A stretch of 64,000 bases of DNA from an uncultured Clostridia bacterium (GCA_934141445.1 CAKPCF010000003.1:1-64000); one strand, 5' to 3'. Shown: positions 16,515-25,287, numbered from the stretch's first letter. Notes: generated from the letters alone by a model not told the origin. A program made the numbers and translations.

Positions 16515-18002
16515 TTAGTCTTTTTTCTCTAAATTCAATTCTTTTATAATATCATTTACAATTATTCTTTCATCAAATGGATATTTTACTCCATTTATTT
16601 CTTGATATGGCTCATGACCTTTTCCAGCAAGAACAACAATATCTCTATTATTCATCATTTTGATTGCTTCTTTAATAGCTTCTTTTCTATCAACTATAAC
16701 TTTATATTTTCCTTTAGTCTTTTTAATGCCTTCTTCAATTTCCTTGATTATTTCCTCAGGTTCTTCAGTTCTAGGATTATCTGTTGTAATAATAGAAAAG
16801 TCAGCAATTCTTCCTGCAACTTCTCCCATTTCTGGTCTTTTATGTTTATCTCTATCTCCTCCACAACCAAATACACAAATCACTTTACCTTTAGTATAGC
16901 TCTTTACAGCTTGTAAAATATTTTCTAAGCTTTCTGCAGTATGTGCATAGTCTATCATAATTGCAAGTTCTGCTTTATTTTGAACAAGTTCACTTCTTCC
17001 AGAAACTTTAACACTTTCTAGAGCTTCTTTAATATTTTCAGTTGAAACACCAAGATATTCACAAACTGCTATTGCTGCTAAACTATTATATACACTAAAT
17101 CTTCCTGGTATGTTTACTTTTATTCTTTCATTTTTTCCATTTATTTTTACTTTATAATCAACACTTACATTTGTAATTGTTATATCTTTTGCCAAATAAT
17201 CTGCTGAATTGTCAATTGCATATGTTTTAAAAGAGCAGTTTTTCATTGTATTTACAATTTTTATTCCCTTAAAATCATCAAAGTTGACAAACCCTTTTTT
17301 GCACATTGTAAATAATTTCTTTTTTGATTCAAAATAATCTTCTAAATCTGTATGTTCTTTTTCACTAATATGATCTTTATATAAATTAGTGAATACACCT
17401 ATATCAAAATCACAACCAGCAACTCTATTTAGTTTCAAGCTTTGTGAAGAAACTTCCATAACAACATAATCCATTTTTTGTGCTGCCATTTTGTAAAACA
17501 TTCTTTGAAGCTCTAAGCTTTCTGGAGTTGTTCTATTGCTTTTTCCTAGGCTATCTTCACCAATAAAGTTCTCAATAGTCCCTATTAAACCTACTTTATA
17601 TCCTTGTTTTTCAAGAATTGCTTTAATCATATATGTTGTTGTTGTTTTTCCCTTTGTTCCTGTAACTCCAATTAGTTTAAACTTACGAGATGGATTACCA
17701 TAAAAATTACAAGCTGAAATTGCTAAAGCATATCTTGTATCTTCTGCAATAATAACTGTTACACCAGCTGGAATCTTTATTCCTTTTAAATCTGCATTCA
17801 TATCTAACATAACAGCAGTAGCTCCATTTTCTATTGCTTCTCCCACAAATTTATGTCCATCAAAATCAAAGCCACTTATTGCAACAAACAAAGAATCCGG
17901 TGTGACTTTTTTTGAATTATTCTCTATATTTGAAATCTCTAAATCAAGATTTCCTCTAACTTTAATGTTTTTTAAACCCTCTAAAACTCTTCTTAATTCC
18001 AT
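16515..18002 (-). CDS. murE: UDP-MurNAc-tripeptide synthetase, meso-DAP-adding type
   Basis: 495 aa ATP-dependent ligase adding the third stem-peptide residue. Mur ligase ATP loop GVTGTKGKTTTTYM lies near residues 113-126. The residues that select meso-DAP are present: DNPR at about 408-411 and GKGHE at about 460-464. These distinguish it from the second MurE at 38.9-40.4 kb. GGAGGC precedes the ATG, and a promoter lies 34-62 nt upstream, so murE-mraY-ftsW-murG probably form one unit. Confidence 0.95.
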   Translation of the reverse strand: MELRRVLEGLKNIKVRGNLDLEISNIENNSKKVTPDSLFVAISGFDFDGHKFVGEAIENGATAVMLDMNADLKGIKIPAGVTVIIAEDTRYALAISACNFYGNPSRKFKLIGVTGTKGKTTTTYMIKAILEKQGYKVGLIGTIENFIGEDSLGKSNRTTPESLELQRMFYKMAAQKMDYVVMEVSSQSLKLNRVAGCDFDIGVFTNLYKDHISEKEHTDLEDYFESKKKLFTMCKKGFVNFDDFKGIKIVNTMKNCSFKTYAIDNSADYLAKDITITNVSVDYKVKINGKNERIKVNIPGRFSVYNSLAAIAVCEYLGVSTENIKEALESVKVSGRSELVQNKAELAIMIDYAHTAESLENILQAVKSYTKGKVICVFGCGGDRDKHKRPEMGEVAGRIADFSIITTDNPRTEEPEEIIKEIEEGIKKTKGKYKVIVDRKEAIKEAIKMMNNRDIVVLAGKGHEPYQEINGVKYPFDERIIVNDIIKELNLEKKD

Positions 18003-18035
18003 CTAAAGCCTCCAAGCATATTAAAAATCAATGAT

Positions 18036-18064
18036 ATTATATAGCAAGAATAAAATTTTGTACA
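18036..18064 (-). promoter_or_regulatory. Candidate promoter for murE-mraY-ftsW-murG
   Basis: TGTACA (18059-18064; 4 of 6 matches to TTGACA), 17-nt spacer, TATAAT (18036-18041), about 34 nt upstream of murE. Confidence 0.6.
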
Positions 18065-18119
18065 GTAATTCCTTAATTAAATGTATTATTTACTTAAAAG
18101 TTTTATTCCAAAAACAAAT

Positions 18120-18356
18120 TTATTTTTTTATTAATCCTTCTACCATTGTTACTATATTATCAACATATTCCCAAGTATCATTTGAAACTTGGGTTGGTTG
18201 AATTTCTATATCAAATTCATTTTCTAGTTCTTCTATAAGCTCTATAAAGGCTAATGAATCTAATATATCTTCTTCTATCAAATTAACATCTGGATTATGT
18301 CGCAATTCTTCATATTCTGTTAACCTAATTATCATTTCTATTATTTTTTCCTTCAT
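18120..18356 (-). CDS. dltC: Acyl/aminoacyl carrier protein, DltC-like
   Basis: 78 aa carrier protein. The phosphopantetheine attachment serine is in EEDILDSLAFIELIEEL (S near residue 34), and the C-terminal half (NDTWEYVDNIVTMVEG) resembles the D-alanyl carrier protein DltC. The ATG lies inside the 3' end of the adenylation gene (32-nt overlap) with GGAGG upstream, so translation is coupled. The partner is very likely the adjacent DltA-like enzyme. No dltB or dltD is in the window, so delivery of D-Ala to teichoic acid is not established. Confidence 0.7.
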   Translation of the reverse strand: MKEKIIEMIIRLTEYEELRHNPDVNLIEEDILDSLAFIELIEELENEFDIEIQPTQVSNDTWEYVDNIVTMVEGLIKK

Positions 18357-19770
18357 TTAATTCCTCCAATAAAGATTTTTCATCTATTTTTCCATTTTCA
18401 TTGATTGGCATTGTTTTTATAATTTTTATTCTTGGTATCATATATTCTGGTAATGTCTGACTTATTTCTTTTTTCAATTCTTGTTTTGAAATTTCACAAT
18501 TTCCTTTTACAAAAGCAATTATTTTATTAACTTTTCCTTCATCATTTTTTGTAGTAGTTACAATTACTTTTTCAACATATTCTATATTATAAAAAGCTTT
18601 TTCTATCTCTGAAAGTTCAATTCTATATCCATTATATTTTATTTGTTTATCTTTTCTACCAATACAATAAAACTTGCCATCTTTTTTATATCCTAAATCG
18701 CCAGTACAATATGTTTTTTCATTTTTAAAATTTATAAATCGATTTTTATTCAAACTTGGATTTAAGTATCCTTTTCCAACGCTTTTTCCAGATATTAAAA
18801 ACTCACCAATTTCATTTTCGTTCAATTCATTCAAATCTTCATCTACCACATATATACATACATCTTGCTTTGGCTTTCCTATAGATATTTCTTCATTTTG
18901 TTTTACTTCTGTACTTGTAACTGCAAAAGTACATTCTGTTGGTCCATAAGAATTGATTATTTGTATATTTTCAAATCTATTATATAATTTATTCACTGTA
19001 TTTTTTGTAAGCTTTTCTCCACAAAATAATATTTTTTGTAAATTTGGCATTAAACTTTTATTAAAATTTTTATCTACTAATAGTAAATCTGCAAATGATG
19101 GTGTAAATACTGCAAAAGTCGCATTACTTTTTTGCAATTCTTGAAACAATATCTTAAAATCCTTTTGTGTATTTCTTTCTATTATGTAATGTTTACTTTT
19201 AGTTAATAAAGACAAATATATATCAGCAACAGATAAATCAAAAGAAAAATTAGCCTGATTTAAAATTACTGCATTTTCTATATTGCATATATCTTCTAAC
19301 CATTTCGTACAACTTTTCAAATTGCTATATGTTATTTGTACTCCTTTTGGTTCTCCTGTACTTCCTGATGTAAATATTATATAAAAAATATCTTCATCTT
19401 TCATATCTATTTTAGAAATTTCTTTATATTTCTCTCTATCCATTATATTTTCAATTTCTTTATCAATTATAATTTTAGGATTTACTTGTTCAATTATTTT
19501 TTTCTTTCTACCATCAGGAATTGTAATATCTACTGGAACATAAGTTAAACCCGCAAACGCACAAGCTAAGAAAGATGCTATCATATATATTTCTTTATGT
19601 CCATAAACTAAAACTTTTTCTTGTTTTTTACAATTTTTTTCTTTAATTAAAAATGTATAAATATTACTTACATATCTATACAAGTCTTGATTAGTATAAG
19701 TTTTGTCTTTTATTTGATAACACATATAACTCGGATATTGTTTTAGATTTTCCAATATTTTATTTAGCAT
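18325..19770 (-). CDS. dltA: Amino-acid adenylation enzyme, DltA-like
   Basis: 481 aa member of the AMP-forming adenylation superfamily. It contains A3 FTSGSTGEPKGVQ, A5 NSYGPTECT, A7 YCTGDLG, A8 GRKDKQIKYNGYRIELSEIE and the A10 lysine in ENGKIDEK. The N-terminal VYGHKE and YVPVDITIP resemble DltA, which activates D-Ala and loads it onto DltC. It overlaps the vanW-family gene by 11 nt upstream and the carrier gene by 32 nt downstream. The substrate is inferred, not visible. A stand-alone NRPS-type activator for another amino acid is the alternative. Confidence 0.75.
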   Translation of the reverse strand: MLNKILENLKQYPSYMCYQIKDKTYTNQDLYRYVSNIYTFLIKEKNCKKQEKVLVYGHKEIYMIASFLACAFAGLTYVPVDITIPDGRKKKIIEQVNPKIIIDKEIENIMDREKYKEISKIDMKDEDIFYIIFTSGSTGEPKGVQITYSNLKSCTKWLEDICNIENAVILNQANFSFDLSVADIYLSLLTKSKHYIIERNTQKDFKILFQELQKSNATFAVFTPSFADLLLVDKNFNKSLMPNLQKILFCGEKLTKNTVNKLYNRFENIQIINSYGPTECTFAVTSTEVKQNEEISIGKPKQDVCIYVVDEDLNELNENEIGEFLISGKSVGKGYLNPSLNKNRFINFKNEKTYCTGDLGYKKDGKFYCIGRKDKQIKYNGYRIELSEIEKAFYNIEYVEKVIVTTTKNDEGKVNKIIAFVKGNCEISKQELKKEISQTLPEYMIPRIKIIKTMPINENGKIDEKSLLEELNEGKNNRNDN

Positions 19771-20602
19771 TATTAGTCTCCCTAATTTGTTCTTTAGGTA
19801 TTAAATCATAATCATACATAACCTGTGAATGGTTATTTAGTATCAACTCTTTTTTCTTCTCTTCATGAGTTTCTTTATCCATAATAATTCTATATACCTT
19901 ACTATTTCTATAAAACTTTCCATCTACGTCTTTTGCATAATAATTATCTTCTTCAACAATTTTATATTTTTCTTTTAATTCAACATTGCTTCTAATTTCT
20001 CCATATAGAAATTTATCATCAAGCCATACTCTTATTTGGATTGGATATGGAGTTGTATTTTTAAATCTATAATCTAATGCTTTATAGCTAATTGATGTAC
20101 CAGTTCCAAAAGGTACTCTTCTTTTTTCATCTGGAAATAAAGCATCTGAATGATGATGCAATTCAGTAACTGTTAAAGGTGTATGTAATACTAGCCAATG
20201 TATCATATTAGCCATTTGGCATAATCCACCACCAATACCTTTTTTCATTTTACTATTGCTAATTACTAAGCCCTCTACATATCCTTTTTTTTCAGTAGCA
20301 TTTCCAACTAAATTCCAAAAAGAAAATTCTTCTCCTGGATTAACAATAATTCCATCTATTTTTTTACTTGCTAATTTTAAATTTACAACTTTATTTTTTT
20401 GTAAATCCATATCTACTCCATGTAGCTTCCTAAGTAGCACTTTTGTATCGCCTTTCCAAATATATTCAAAGTTTTCCATTTGTCTTTTCTTGGCGAATTT
20501 CTTGCCTTGTATCAAATCTTTCAAGTCTTTTTTTCTAGCTTCCTTAAATAAAGATATTTTATAAGCTAGTGGACCATATTCACAAAATAATCTTCTACTC
20601 AT
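19760..20602 (-). CDS. VanW-family protein
   Basis: 280 aa from the ATG at 20600-20602 (GGGGAT just upstream), giving MSRRLFCEYGPLAYKIS, the usual VanW-family opening; an in-frame start 14 codons earlier is possible. Family core: NPGEEFSFWNLVG, the glycine-rich GIGGGLCQMANMIHW and the His-rich ELHHHSDA. VanW occurs as an accessory gene in some glycopeptide-resistance clusters, but its activity is unknown. No signal peptide is seen. It is first gene of an overlapping vanW-dltA-dltC unit with its own promoter, inserted between ftsI and murE. No vanA/H/X genes are present. Confidence 0.85.
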   Translation of the reverse strand: MSRRLFCEYGPLAYKISLFKEARKKDLKDLIQGKKFAKKRQMENFEYIWKGDTKVLLRKLHGVDMDLQKNKVVNLKLASKKIDGIIVNPGEEFSFWNLVGNATEKKGYVEGLVISNSKMKKGIGGGLCQMANMIHWLVLHTPLTVTELHHHSDALFPDEKRRVPFGTGTSISYKALDYRFKNTTPYPIQIRVWLDDKFLYGEIRSNVELKEKYKIVEEDNYYAKDVDGKFYRNSKVYRIIMDKETHEEKKKELILNNHSQVMYDYDLIPKEQIRETNNAK

Positions 20603-20634
20603 CTTTATCCCCATATTTTTTATAATATAAATCA

Positions 20635-20663
20635 AAGATAACATAAAACGACAAAAAAATCAA
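20635..20663 (-). promoter_or_regulatory. Candidate promoter of the vanW-dltA-dltC unit
   Basis: TTGATT (20658-20663), 17-nt spacer, TATCTT (20635-20640), 33 nt upstream of the chosen vanW start and downstream of the ftsI terminator. Confidence 0.55.
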
Positions 20664-20712
20664 TTTTTATTTTTTTCATTAAATTGGTTTATGTACTAAA
20701 ATTTATATAAAC

Positions 20713-20751
20713 AAAAAAGATATTGGAATTTTTACTACCAATATCTTTTTT
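20713..20751 (-). terminator. Intrinsic terminator after ftsI
   Basis: Arms 20713-20726 and 20738-20751 (AAAAAAGATATTGG and complement) with an 11-nt loop. The stem ends in a T run on either strand. It lies 30 nt after the ftsI stop and separates it from the vanW unit. Confidence 0.85.
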
Positions 20752-20780
20752 CAATATTATTCATACTAACAAACTTGTTT

Positions 20781-22571
20781 TTAATGTATATTTTCGCTAC
20801 TCGGTTGTATTTCCAAGTATGAAATTACTTCACTTAAAATTTTACCTGCTACTGGTGCTGCAACACCGCCTCCTTGATGACCACCTTCACCAGTTGGATT
20901 ATATAAAGTCACTAATATTGTAAGCTCTGGATCATCAGTCGGTGCAACACCTATAAATGAAGTTACATATTTTCCAGTATTTACTCCATCTTCTGATGTA
21001 CCTGTTTTCCCTCCAATATTATATCCTTGCACTCTTGCATTTTTTCCAGTTCCTTCTGATACAACAGAAGTCATCATGCTTAAAACATTTTTAGCTGTTT
21101 CTTCTGAAATAACTTGTTCTCCAAATTTCGGTTCAATTTCTTCTATTTCCTCTGTTTCTGCATCTTGAATCTTTTTTACCAATCTTGGATATACATATTT
21201 TCCGTTATTTGCAATTGTTGAAACCATTGTAATCATTTGAATTGGTGTAACTTCAAATCTCTGTCCAAAAGAAATTGTTGCCAGCTCAACAGGACCAACT
21301 TTTTCTTTTTTCAAAAAAATACTTCCTGCTTCACCTGGTAAATCAATTCCCGTTTTTCTTAAAAATCCAAATCTTTCTAAATATTCATAATATTTTTCTA
21401 CTCCTATTTTTTGTCCAAGTCCAATAAATACAGGATTACAAGAATTCATTAAAGCCTGCCTCAAGCTCTGTGCTCCATGTGGTCTATAATATCTCCAACA
21501 TTTTATTCTCCTTCCCGCAATTTCAATACTACCACTACAATTAAAAGCTCCTGCCCTATCTGTTTCTGCGATTTTTTCTTCTAAAGCTGCTGAAGCAGTT
21601 ACAAGTTTAAATGTAGAACCAGGCTCATAAGTATCTGCAATAGCCTTATTTCTCCACATAGCTTGCAATAATCTGCTTTTGTCTGCTTGTTCTAAAAGTT
21701 CCCAATTATTTTTTAATTCTTCTGTATTTATTGTAAAAGGATTATTTAAGTCATAATATGGATATGTTGCCATTGCTAATATATCCCCAGTTTTTGGATT
21801 CATTACAATTACATTTCCACCATCTGTGCACACATTGTCAACACAAGCATCTTCCAAATATTTTTCTACAATTGCTTGAATATTCATATCTATACTCAAA
21901 ATCAAATTTTTCCCTTGTTTTGGTGCAACATAACTTTCACCTTCATCTCCAAACTCATTTCCTTTAGCATCTATCAATTTGTTTATTTTTCCATTTTCAC
22001 CTTTTAAAATATCATTATATTTTGCTTCGATTCCATCTAAGCCTTGATTATCACTTCCACAAAATCCTATAATATGTGATGCCAAACTAGAATATGGATA
22101 ATATCTTTTTGTATCTTCATCAATATTCACTCCAGATAAAATATTATTTTCTTGAAGCCAAATTCTTAGTTCGTTTGTTTTGTCTTTTTCAACTCTTTTA
22201 GCGATGGTTTCTATTGAGCTATTTCTTTTTACTCTTTTTAACACTTTCTCATAATCTAATTCAAAAATCTCAGATAATTTTTTTGCAACTTTTTCTTTAT
22301 TTTCCTGTGAAATATTTACTGGATTAACAGTTACAGTTTCAACAGAACTACTAATTGCTAATATATTTTTACCAGTAACATCATATATAGTTCCTCTTTT
22401 AGCCTGAATACTTCTTCCAGAACTTTGCTGTTCTATAGCTTTAGCTTGTAATTCATCAGGAGAAATCAGCTGAATATATGCCATTCTAAAAATTAAAACT
22501 ACAATTATAGACATACATAATACCAATCCCAGCAAAATTCTTTTTCTCATACTTAAAATATTTGTCTGCAT
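20781..22571 (-). CDS. ftsI: Class B penicillin-binding protein (division transpeptidase)
   Basis: 596 aa. An N-terminal membrane anchor (about 9-30) precedes the PBP dimerisation domain (KRGTIYDVTGK). The transpeptidase domain has SxxK as EPGSTFKL (near residue 318), SxN as NSCNP and KTGTS near 520. There are no PASTA repeats. Position after ftsL in the dcw cluster points to the septal transpeptidase that crosslinks new wall with FtsW. GAGAGGAG precedes the ATG. A second class B PBP with PASTA domains lies at 41.3-43.6 kb. Confidence 0.88.
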   Translation of the reverse strand: MQTNILSMRKRILLGLVLCMSIIVVLIFRMAYIQLISPDELQAKAIEQQSSGRSIQAKRGTIYDVTGKNILAISSSVETVTVNPVNISQENKEKVAKKLSEIFELDYEKVLKRVKRNSSIETIAKRVEKDKTNELRIWLQENNILSGVNIDEDTKRYYPYSSLASHIIGFCGSDNQGLDGIEAKYNDILKGENGKINKLIDAKGNEFGDEGESYVAPKQGKNLILSIDMNIQAIVEKYLEDACVDNVCTDGGNVIVMNPKTGDILAMATYPYYDLNNPFTINTEELKNNWELLEQADKSRLLQAMWRNKAIADTYEPGSTFKLVTASAALEEKIAETDRAGAFNCSGSIEIAGRRIKCWRYYRPHGAQSLRQALMNSCNPVFIGLGQKIGVEKYYEYLERFGFLRKTGIDLPGEAGSIFLKKEKVGPVELATISFGQRFEVTPIQMITMVSTIANNGKYVYPRLVKKIQDAETEEIEEIEPKFGEQVISEETAKNVLSMMTSVVSEGTGKNARVQGYNIGGKTGTSEDGVNTGKYVTSFIGVAPTDDPELTILVTLYNPTGEGGHQGGGVAAPVAGKILSEVISYLEIQPSSENIH

Positions 22572-22631
22572 CTTTTCTCCTCTCTTAAAATTTCATTTAA
22601 AATAATTTCTGTATTAGCTAAAACTTTCATA

Positions 22632-22677
22632 AAAAAAGAAATCACCTAATTTATAATATTTAGTGATTTCTTTTTTA
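22632..22677 (-). terminator. Intrinsic terminator downstream of the choline-binding-type gene
   Basis: GAAATCAC/GTGATTTC stem flanked by A and T runs (about 22632-22645 and 22663-22677). The T run on the minus strand fits termination of the gene ending at 22750; the symmetric A/T runs could act on both strands. Confidence 0.8.
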
Positions 22678-22710
22678 TTACTATATATTTTCAAATTCTA
22701 TATAAAGGAC

Positions 22711-22739
22711 CAGAGGCCCTCCCGAGTGGAGAGCCTCTG
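22711..22739 (-). terminator. GC-rich 12-bp stem-loop just after the choline-binding-type gene
   Basis: CAGAGGCTCTCC pairs with GGAGGGCCTCTG (one G-U) around a 5-nt loop, 11 nt past the stop codon. It is unusually GC-rich for this chromosome and lacks an immediate T run. It probably arrived with the gene and may act with the AT-flanked terminator at 22632-22677. Confidence 0.6.
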
Positions 22740-22749
22740 TGCATACAGA

Positions 22750-23553
22750 TTAGTATTGATACGCCACGCCATCACTATCGATGTTGTAATAAACACCATC
22801 AATGCAGAAACGACCATTTCGATATAGTTGCCCCTTGCGATAATGTTCCGTATTATCTCGAGAGAAGAAATACTTGTAGGTCCCGCTATACGCGGAGATT
22901 TCGACCCAACCGGTCATCATAGACCCATAGGGCTGATCGATATCACGAAGTGTGTTGAAGAAATAGTCTCCGTGCCAACCTGTGACCATCTCACCTCTCT
23001 GGTCGAAGTAGAAGGTATAGCCATCAAGCTCTACCATCTCGTCTTTCACTTTACTACCATTGCGATAGTAATAGTAGCGACCATTTTCCTGGGTCATCTT
23101 GCTGAGTGGGTCACCTTTGGTACCCTGATTATTGCCGGAATTGCCAGTGTTACCACTGATAATATTCCACAAATCCTTAAGATTCGTAGTGCCACTGTTC
23201 AGATAACGCAGGTTGAGCACAGTCTTATTGCCATCATGCTCAATTCCATAGGTGTAGTCAACACCGATAGTTGTCCTGATGGTTTCCAGCAGTGTATCGA
23301 GGCTACCCGTGGTGTTAGCACCAAGAGTAATCCTAATATTTTGCCACTGGCTACCAGCCTCTGATGTCCTCTCGATGTTTTCAATGGTGATACCACCGAG
23401 AGTGCCGAGAGAAATGTTGCCATTTCCGTCCAATCCAATATTAAAATTGAAATTGGTCTTAGGGGCTGCTGCACTTGCAGGGATTGCAAGCATTGCCACA
23501 GTCATCACCAAAGCGATAACTAAAGTAAATATCCGTACGCTCCGTCTTTTCAT
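22750..23553 (-). CDS. Secreted protein with choline-binding-type (CW_binding) repeats
   Basis: 267 aa. A signal peptide (KRRSVRIFTLVIALVMTVA...PASA, cut near residue 28) precedes a Gly/Asn/Thr-rich domain of unknown function (about 30-140). The C-terminal part holds aromatic cell-wall-binding repeats (NGRYYYYRNGSKVK; GYTFYFDQRGEMVTGW; CIDGVYYNIDSDG). ATG with AAAGGAG (23560-23566). Base composition is strikingly different from its surroundings (about 47% G+C by eye against about 30%), and codons such as CGG, GGC, CTC are frequent. It is framed by its own consensus promoter and terminators, so it looks like a recent acquisition in the dcw cluster. Confidence 0.85.
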   Translation of the reverse strand: MKRRSVRIFTLVIALVMTVAMLAIPASAAAPKTNFNFNIGLDGNGNISLGTLGGITIENIERTSEAGSQWQNIRITLGANTTGSLDTLLETIRTTIGVDYTYGIEHDGNKTVLNLRYLNSGTTNLKDLWNIISGNTGNSGNNQGTKGDPLSKMTQENGRYYYYRNGSKVKDEMVELDGYTFYFDQRGEMVTGWHGDYFFNTLRDIDQPYGSMMTGWVEISAYSGTYKYFFSRDNTEHYRKGQLYRNGRFCIDGVYYNIDSDGVAYQY

Positions 23554-23617
23554 AATATGCTCCTTTTCTGTTGCATTCGCAACTGAACCATCATTGTGTA
23601 TGTTCGGACATAACTAT

Positions 23618-23646
23618 ATTTTACTATAATTAACATAAAAAGTCAA
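23618..23646 (-). promoter_or_regulatory. Promoter of the choline-binding-type gene
   Basis: TTGACT (23641-23646), 17-nt spacer, TAAAAT (23618-23623), followed by a leader with a small GTTGC-GAAT-GCAAC hairpin. Near-consensus. Confidence 0.85.
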
Positions 23647-23685
23647 ATTTCATGTTCATATAAAATGTTAACTTTTTATATAAAA

Positions 23686-23728
23686 TCAAAAGAGTTGGAA
23701 CCATCAAATTCGATTTTCTAACTCTTTT
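23686..23728 (-). terminator. Terminator-like hairpin after ftsL
   Basis: AAAGAGTT and AACTCTTT arms, extended by GAA/TTC across one mismatch, followed by TTTTGATTTT on the minus strand immediately after the ftsL stop. It implies that ftsI may not be fed efficiently by the mraZ promoter. Confidence 0.65.
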
Positions 23729-23729
23729 T

Positions 23730-24221
23730 CTATTTTTGAAACATACTCATTACTTTCTTAAATACTTTAGTAACTATATTTGTATCTTCCTCTATTATAA
23801 CTTCCTCTGTACTTGGTTCAACATAATCTCTTTTAGATAAATTTACATATCTTGTTTGAGCACTTGTTAATTTTTGCATACCCAACATATTTTTAGCTGT
23901 TTCTTCTATATTGCTTAAATTTAATTCATTTTGAATACTAATTTCTATTTGTGAATTTTCTTTCTGAATTTCAGTTGCTTGGCTTTTTAAGCCTTGTATT
24001 TGTGAAAAGATTTGACTTACTTGTGCATTTTGATATATTAGTCCAAATAAAATTGCAAATATAAAAATAGCATTAAATACAATTTTTACTTTTAAACCAT
24101 TACTAATTGTTTTTTTATTTTGCTTCTTGGTTGCAACTTTGGTAGTAGTTTTAGGCTTTTTAGTAGTTCTATAAATAGGTTTTATTTTTCTTGGACTTGT
24201 TTCATACTGATAAGAAGCCAA
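23730..24221 (-). CDS. ftsL: FtsL/DivIC-type septum protein
   Basis: 163 aa. I start at the TTG at 24219-24221 (MASYQYETSPRK), because AAAGGAGGAG lies directly upstream; the longer GTG reading would translate that SD. Layout: a basic, Thr/Lys-rich cytoplasmic N-terminus, one membrane helix (VFNAIFIFAILFGLIY, about 48-63), a coiled coil (about 66-100) and a short acidic tail. This matches the bitopic FtsL/DivIC scaffold linking FtsQ to FtsI/FtsW. Position after rsmH is the classical ftsL position. Confidence 0.82.
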   Translation of the reverse strand: MASYQYETSPRKIKPIYRTTKKPKTTTKVATKKQNKKTISNGLKVKIVFNAIFIFAILFGLIYQNAQVSQIFSQIQGLKSQATEIQKENSQIEISIQNELNLSNIEETAKNMLGMQKLTSAQTRYVNLSKRDYVEPSTEEVIIEEDTNIVTKVFKKVMSMFQK

Positions 24222-24284
24222 TATAACTCCTCCTTTCACAAATTTTCTTTAGTTTATCAACAAATTGTTTCTTTCATTAAACAA

Positions 24285-25220
24285 TTATTCATTAGTATTT
24301 CTCTCGAAAACTCTTAATTTTGCACTTTTACTTCTTGAATTTTCCTCTAGCTCAATTTCACTTGGTAAAATCGGTTTTTTAGAAATTACTTTTCCATAAG
24401 ATTTTGCACCACACACACAATATGGTAATCCTGGTGGACAAATACATTTTCCTGCTGCATCAGTCATTGCTTTTTTTACCATCTTATCTTCTAATGAGTG
24501 AAAAGTAATTATACATAATCTTCCATTTGGCTTTAACATTTTTATACAATCCATTGTTGTCTGATATAGTGGTTTTAATTCATTATTAACTTCAATACGA
24601 ATTGCTTGAAAAGTTCTTTTAGCTGGATGTCCTTCATTTGGTCTTCTTGGAACAACAGATTCTATTATTTTAACTAATTCCAAGGTTGTTTCGATTTCTT
24701 TTTCTTGTCTTTTTTCACAGATTTTTCTCGCTATCTGTCTTGAAAATCTTTCTTCACCATATTCGTATATAATATTTGACAAATCTGTTTCTGAATATTT
24801 ATTTACAACTGTTTTTGCATCTAATTTTTGGGTTCTATCCATACGCATGTCTAAATCGGCTTCACCCATATAGCTAAAGCCTCTATTTCTTTCATCTAAT
24901 TGATATGATGAAACACCCAAATCTAATAAAATACCATCTACCTTATCTATTTCTAAATCTTCTAAAATTGAAACTATATTATCATGATTATCGTGTATAT
25001 ATTTTACATTTGAATATTTTTTTAATCGTTCTTTCGCTACATTCAAAGCCTCTTCATCTCTATCAATTCCAATCAATAGACCATTTTCATTTAAACTTTG
25101 AACAATTTTTGAGCTATGTCCAGCACCACCCATTGTACCATCTACATATATACCATCTGGTTTTATATTTAGATTTTCAATACATTCTTTTAATAGCACT
25201 GGTGTATGATTAAATTCCAA
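24285..25220 (-). CDS. rsmH: 16S rRNA (cytosine-1402,N4)-methyltransferase
   Basis: 311 aa (MraW). It methylates C1402 in the ribosomal P site. N-terminal HTPVLLKECIENL, SAM-binding DGTMGGAGHS (residues about 28-37), DLGVSSYQLDERNRGFSY and NELKPLYQ/ITFHSLEDKMVK are all family signatures. The start is TTG (25218-25220) with AAAGAGGT upstream. It follows mraZ, but across an exceptional 422-nt gap carrying a repeat array and a hairpin. Confidence 0.96.
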   Translation of the reverse strand: MEFNHTPVLLKECIENLNIKPDGIYVDGTMGGAGHSSKIVQSLNENGLLIGIDRDEEALNVAKERLKKYSNVKYIHDNHDNIVSILEDLEIDKVDGILLDLGVSSYQLDERNRGFSYMGEADLDMRMDRTQKLDAKTVVNKYSETDLSNIIYEYGEERFSRQIARKICEKRQEKEIETTLELVKIIESVVPRRPNEGHPAKRTFQAIRIEVNNELKPLYQTTMDCIKMLKPNGRLCIITFHSLEDKMVKKAMTDAAGKCICPPGLPYCVCGAKSYGKVISKKPILPSEIELEENSRSKSAKLRVFERNTNE

Positions 25221-25260
25221 TTTAATACCTCTTTACATTTATTTTGTATATATAGCATAA

Positions 25261-25287
25261 ACAGTTGGTAAGATTTATACCAACTGT
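25261..25287 (-). promoter_or_regulatory. 10-bp perfect stem-loop upstream of rsmH
   Basis: ACAGTTGGTA (25261-25270) and TACCAACTGT (25278-25287) with a 7-nt loop, about 40 nt upstream of the rsmH start. No T run follows, so it is not a simple terminator. It could be a processing site or a protein-binding site. Confidence 0.7.

Noticed and set aside
18120..20602. Vancomycin-resistance cluster, because of the VanW-family gene.
   Set aside because: No vanH, vanA/B-type ligase, vanX or vanRS genes; VanW-family proteins are widespread outside resistance clusters.
22828..23364. 178-codon open frame antisense to the choline-binding-type gene.
   Set aside because: The GC-rich region keeps several frames open; only the minus-strand frame has an SD, signal peptide and recognisable repeats.
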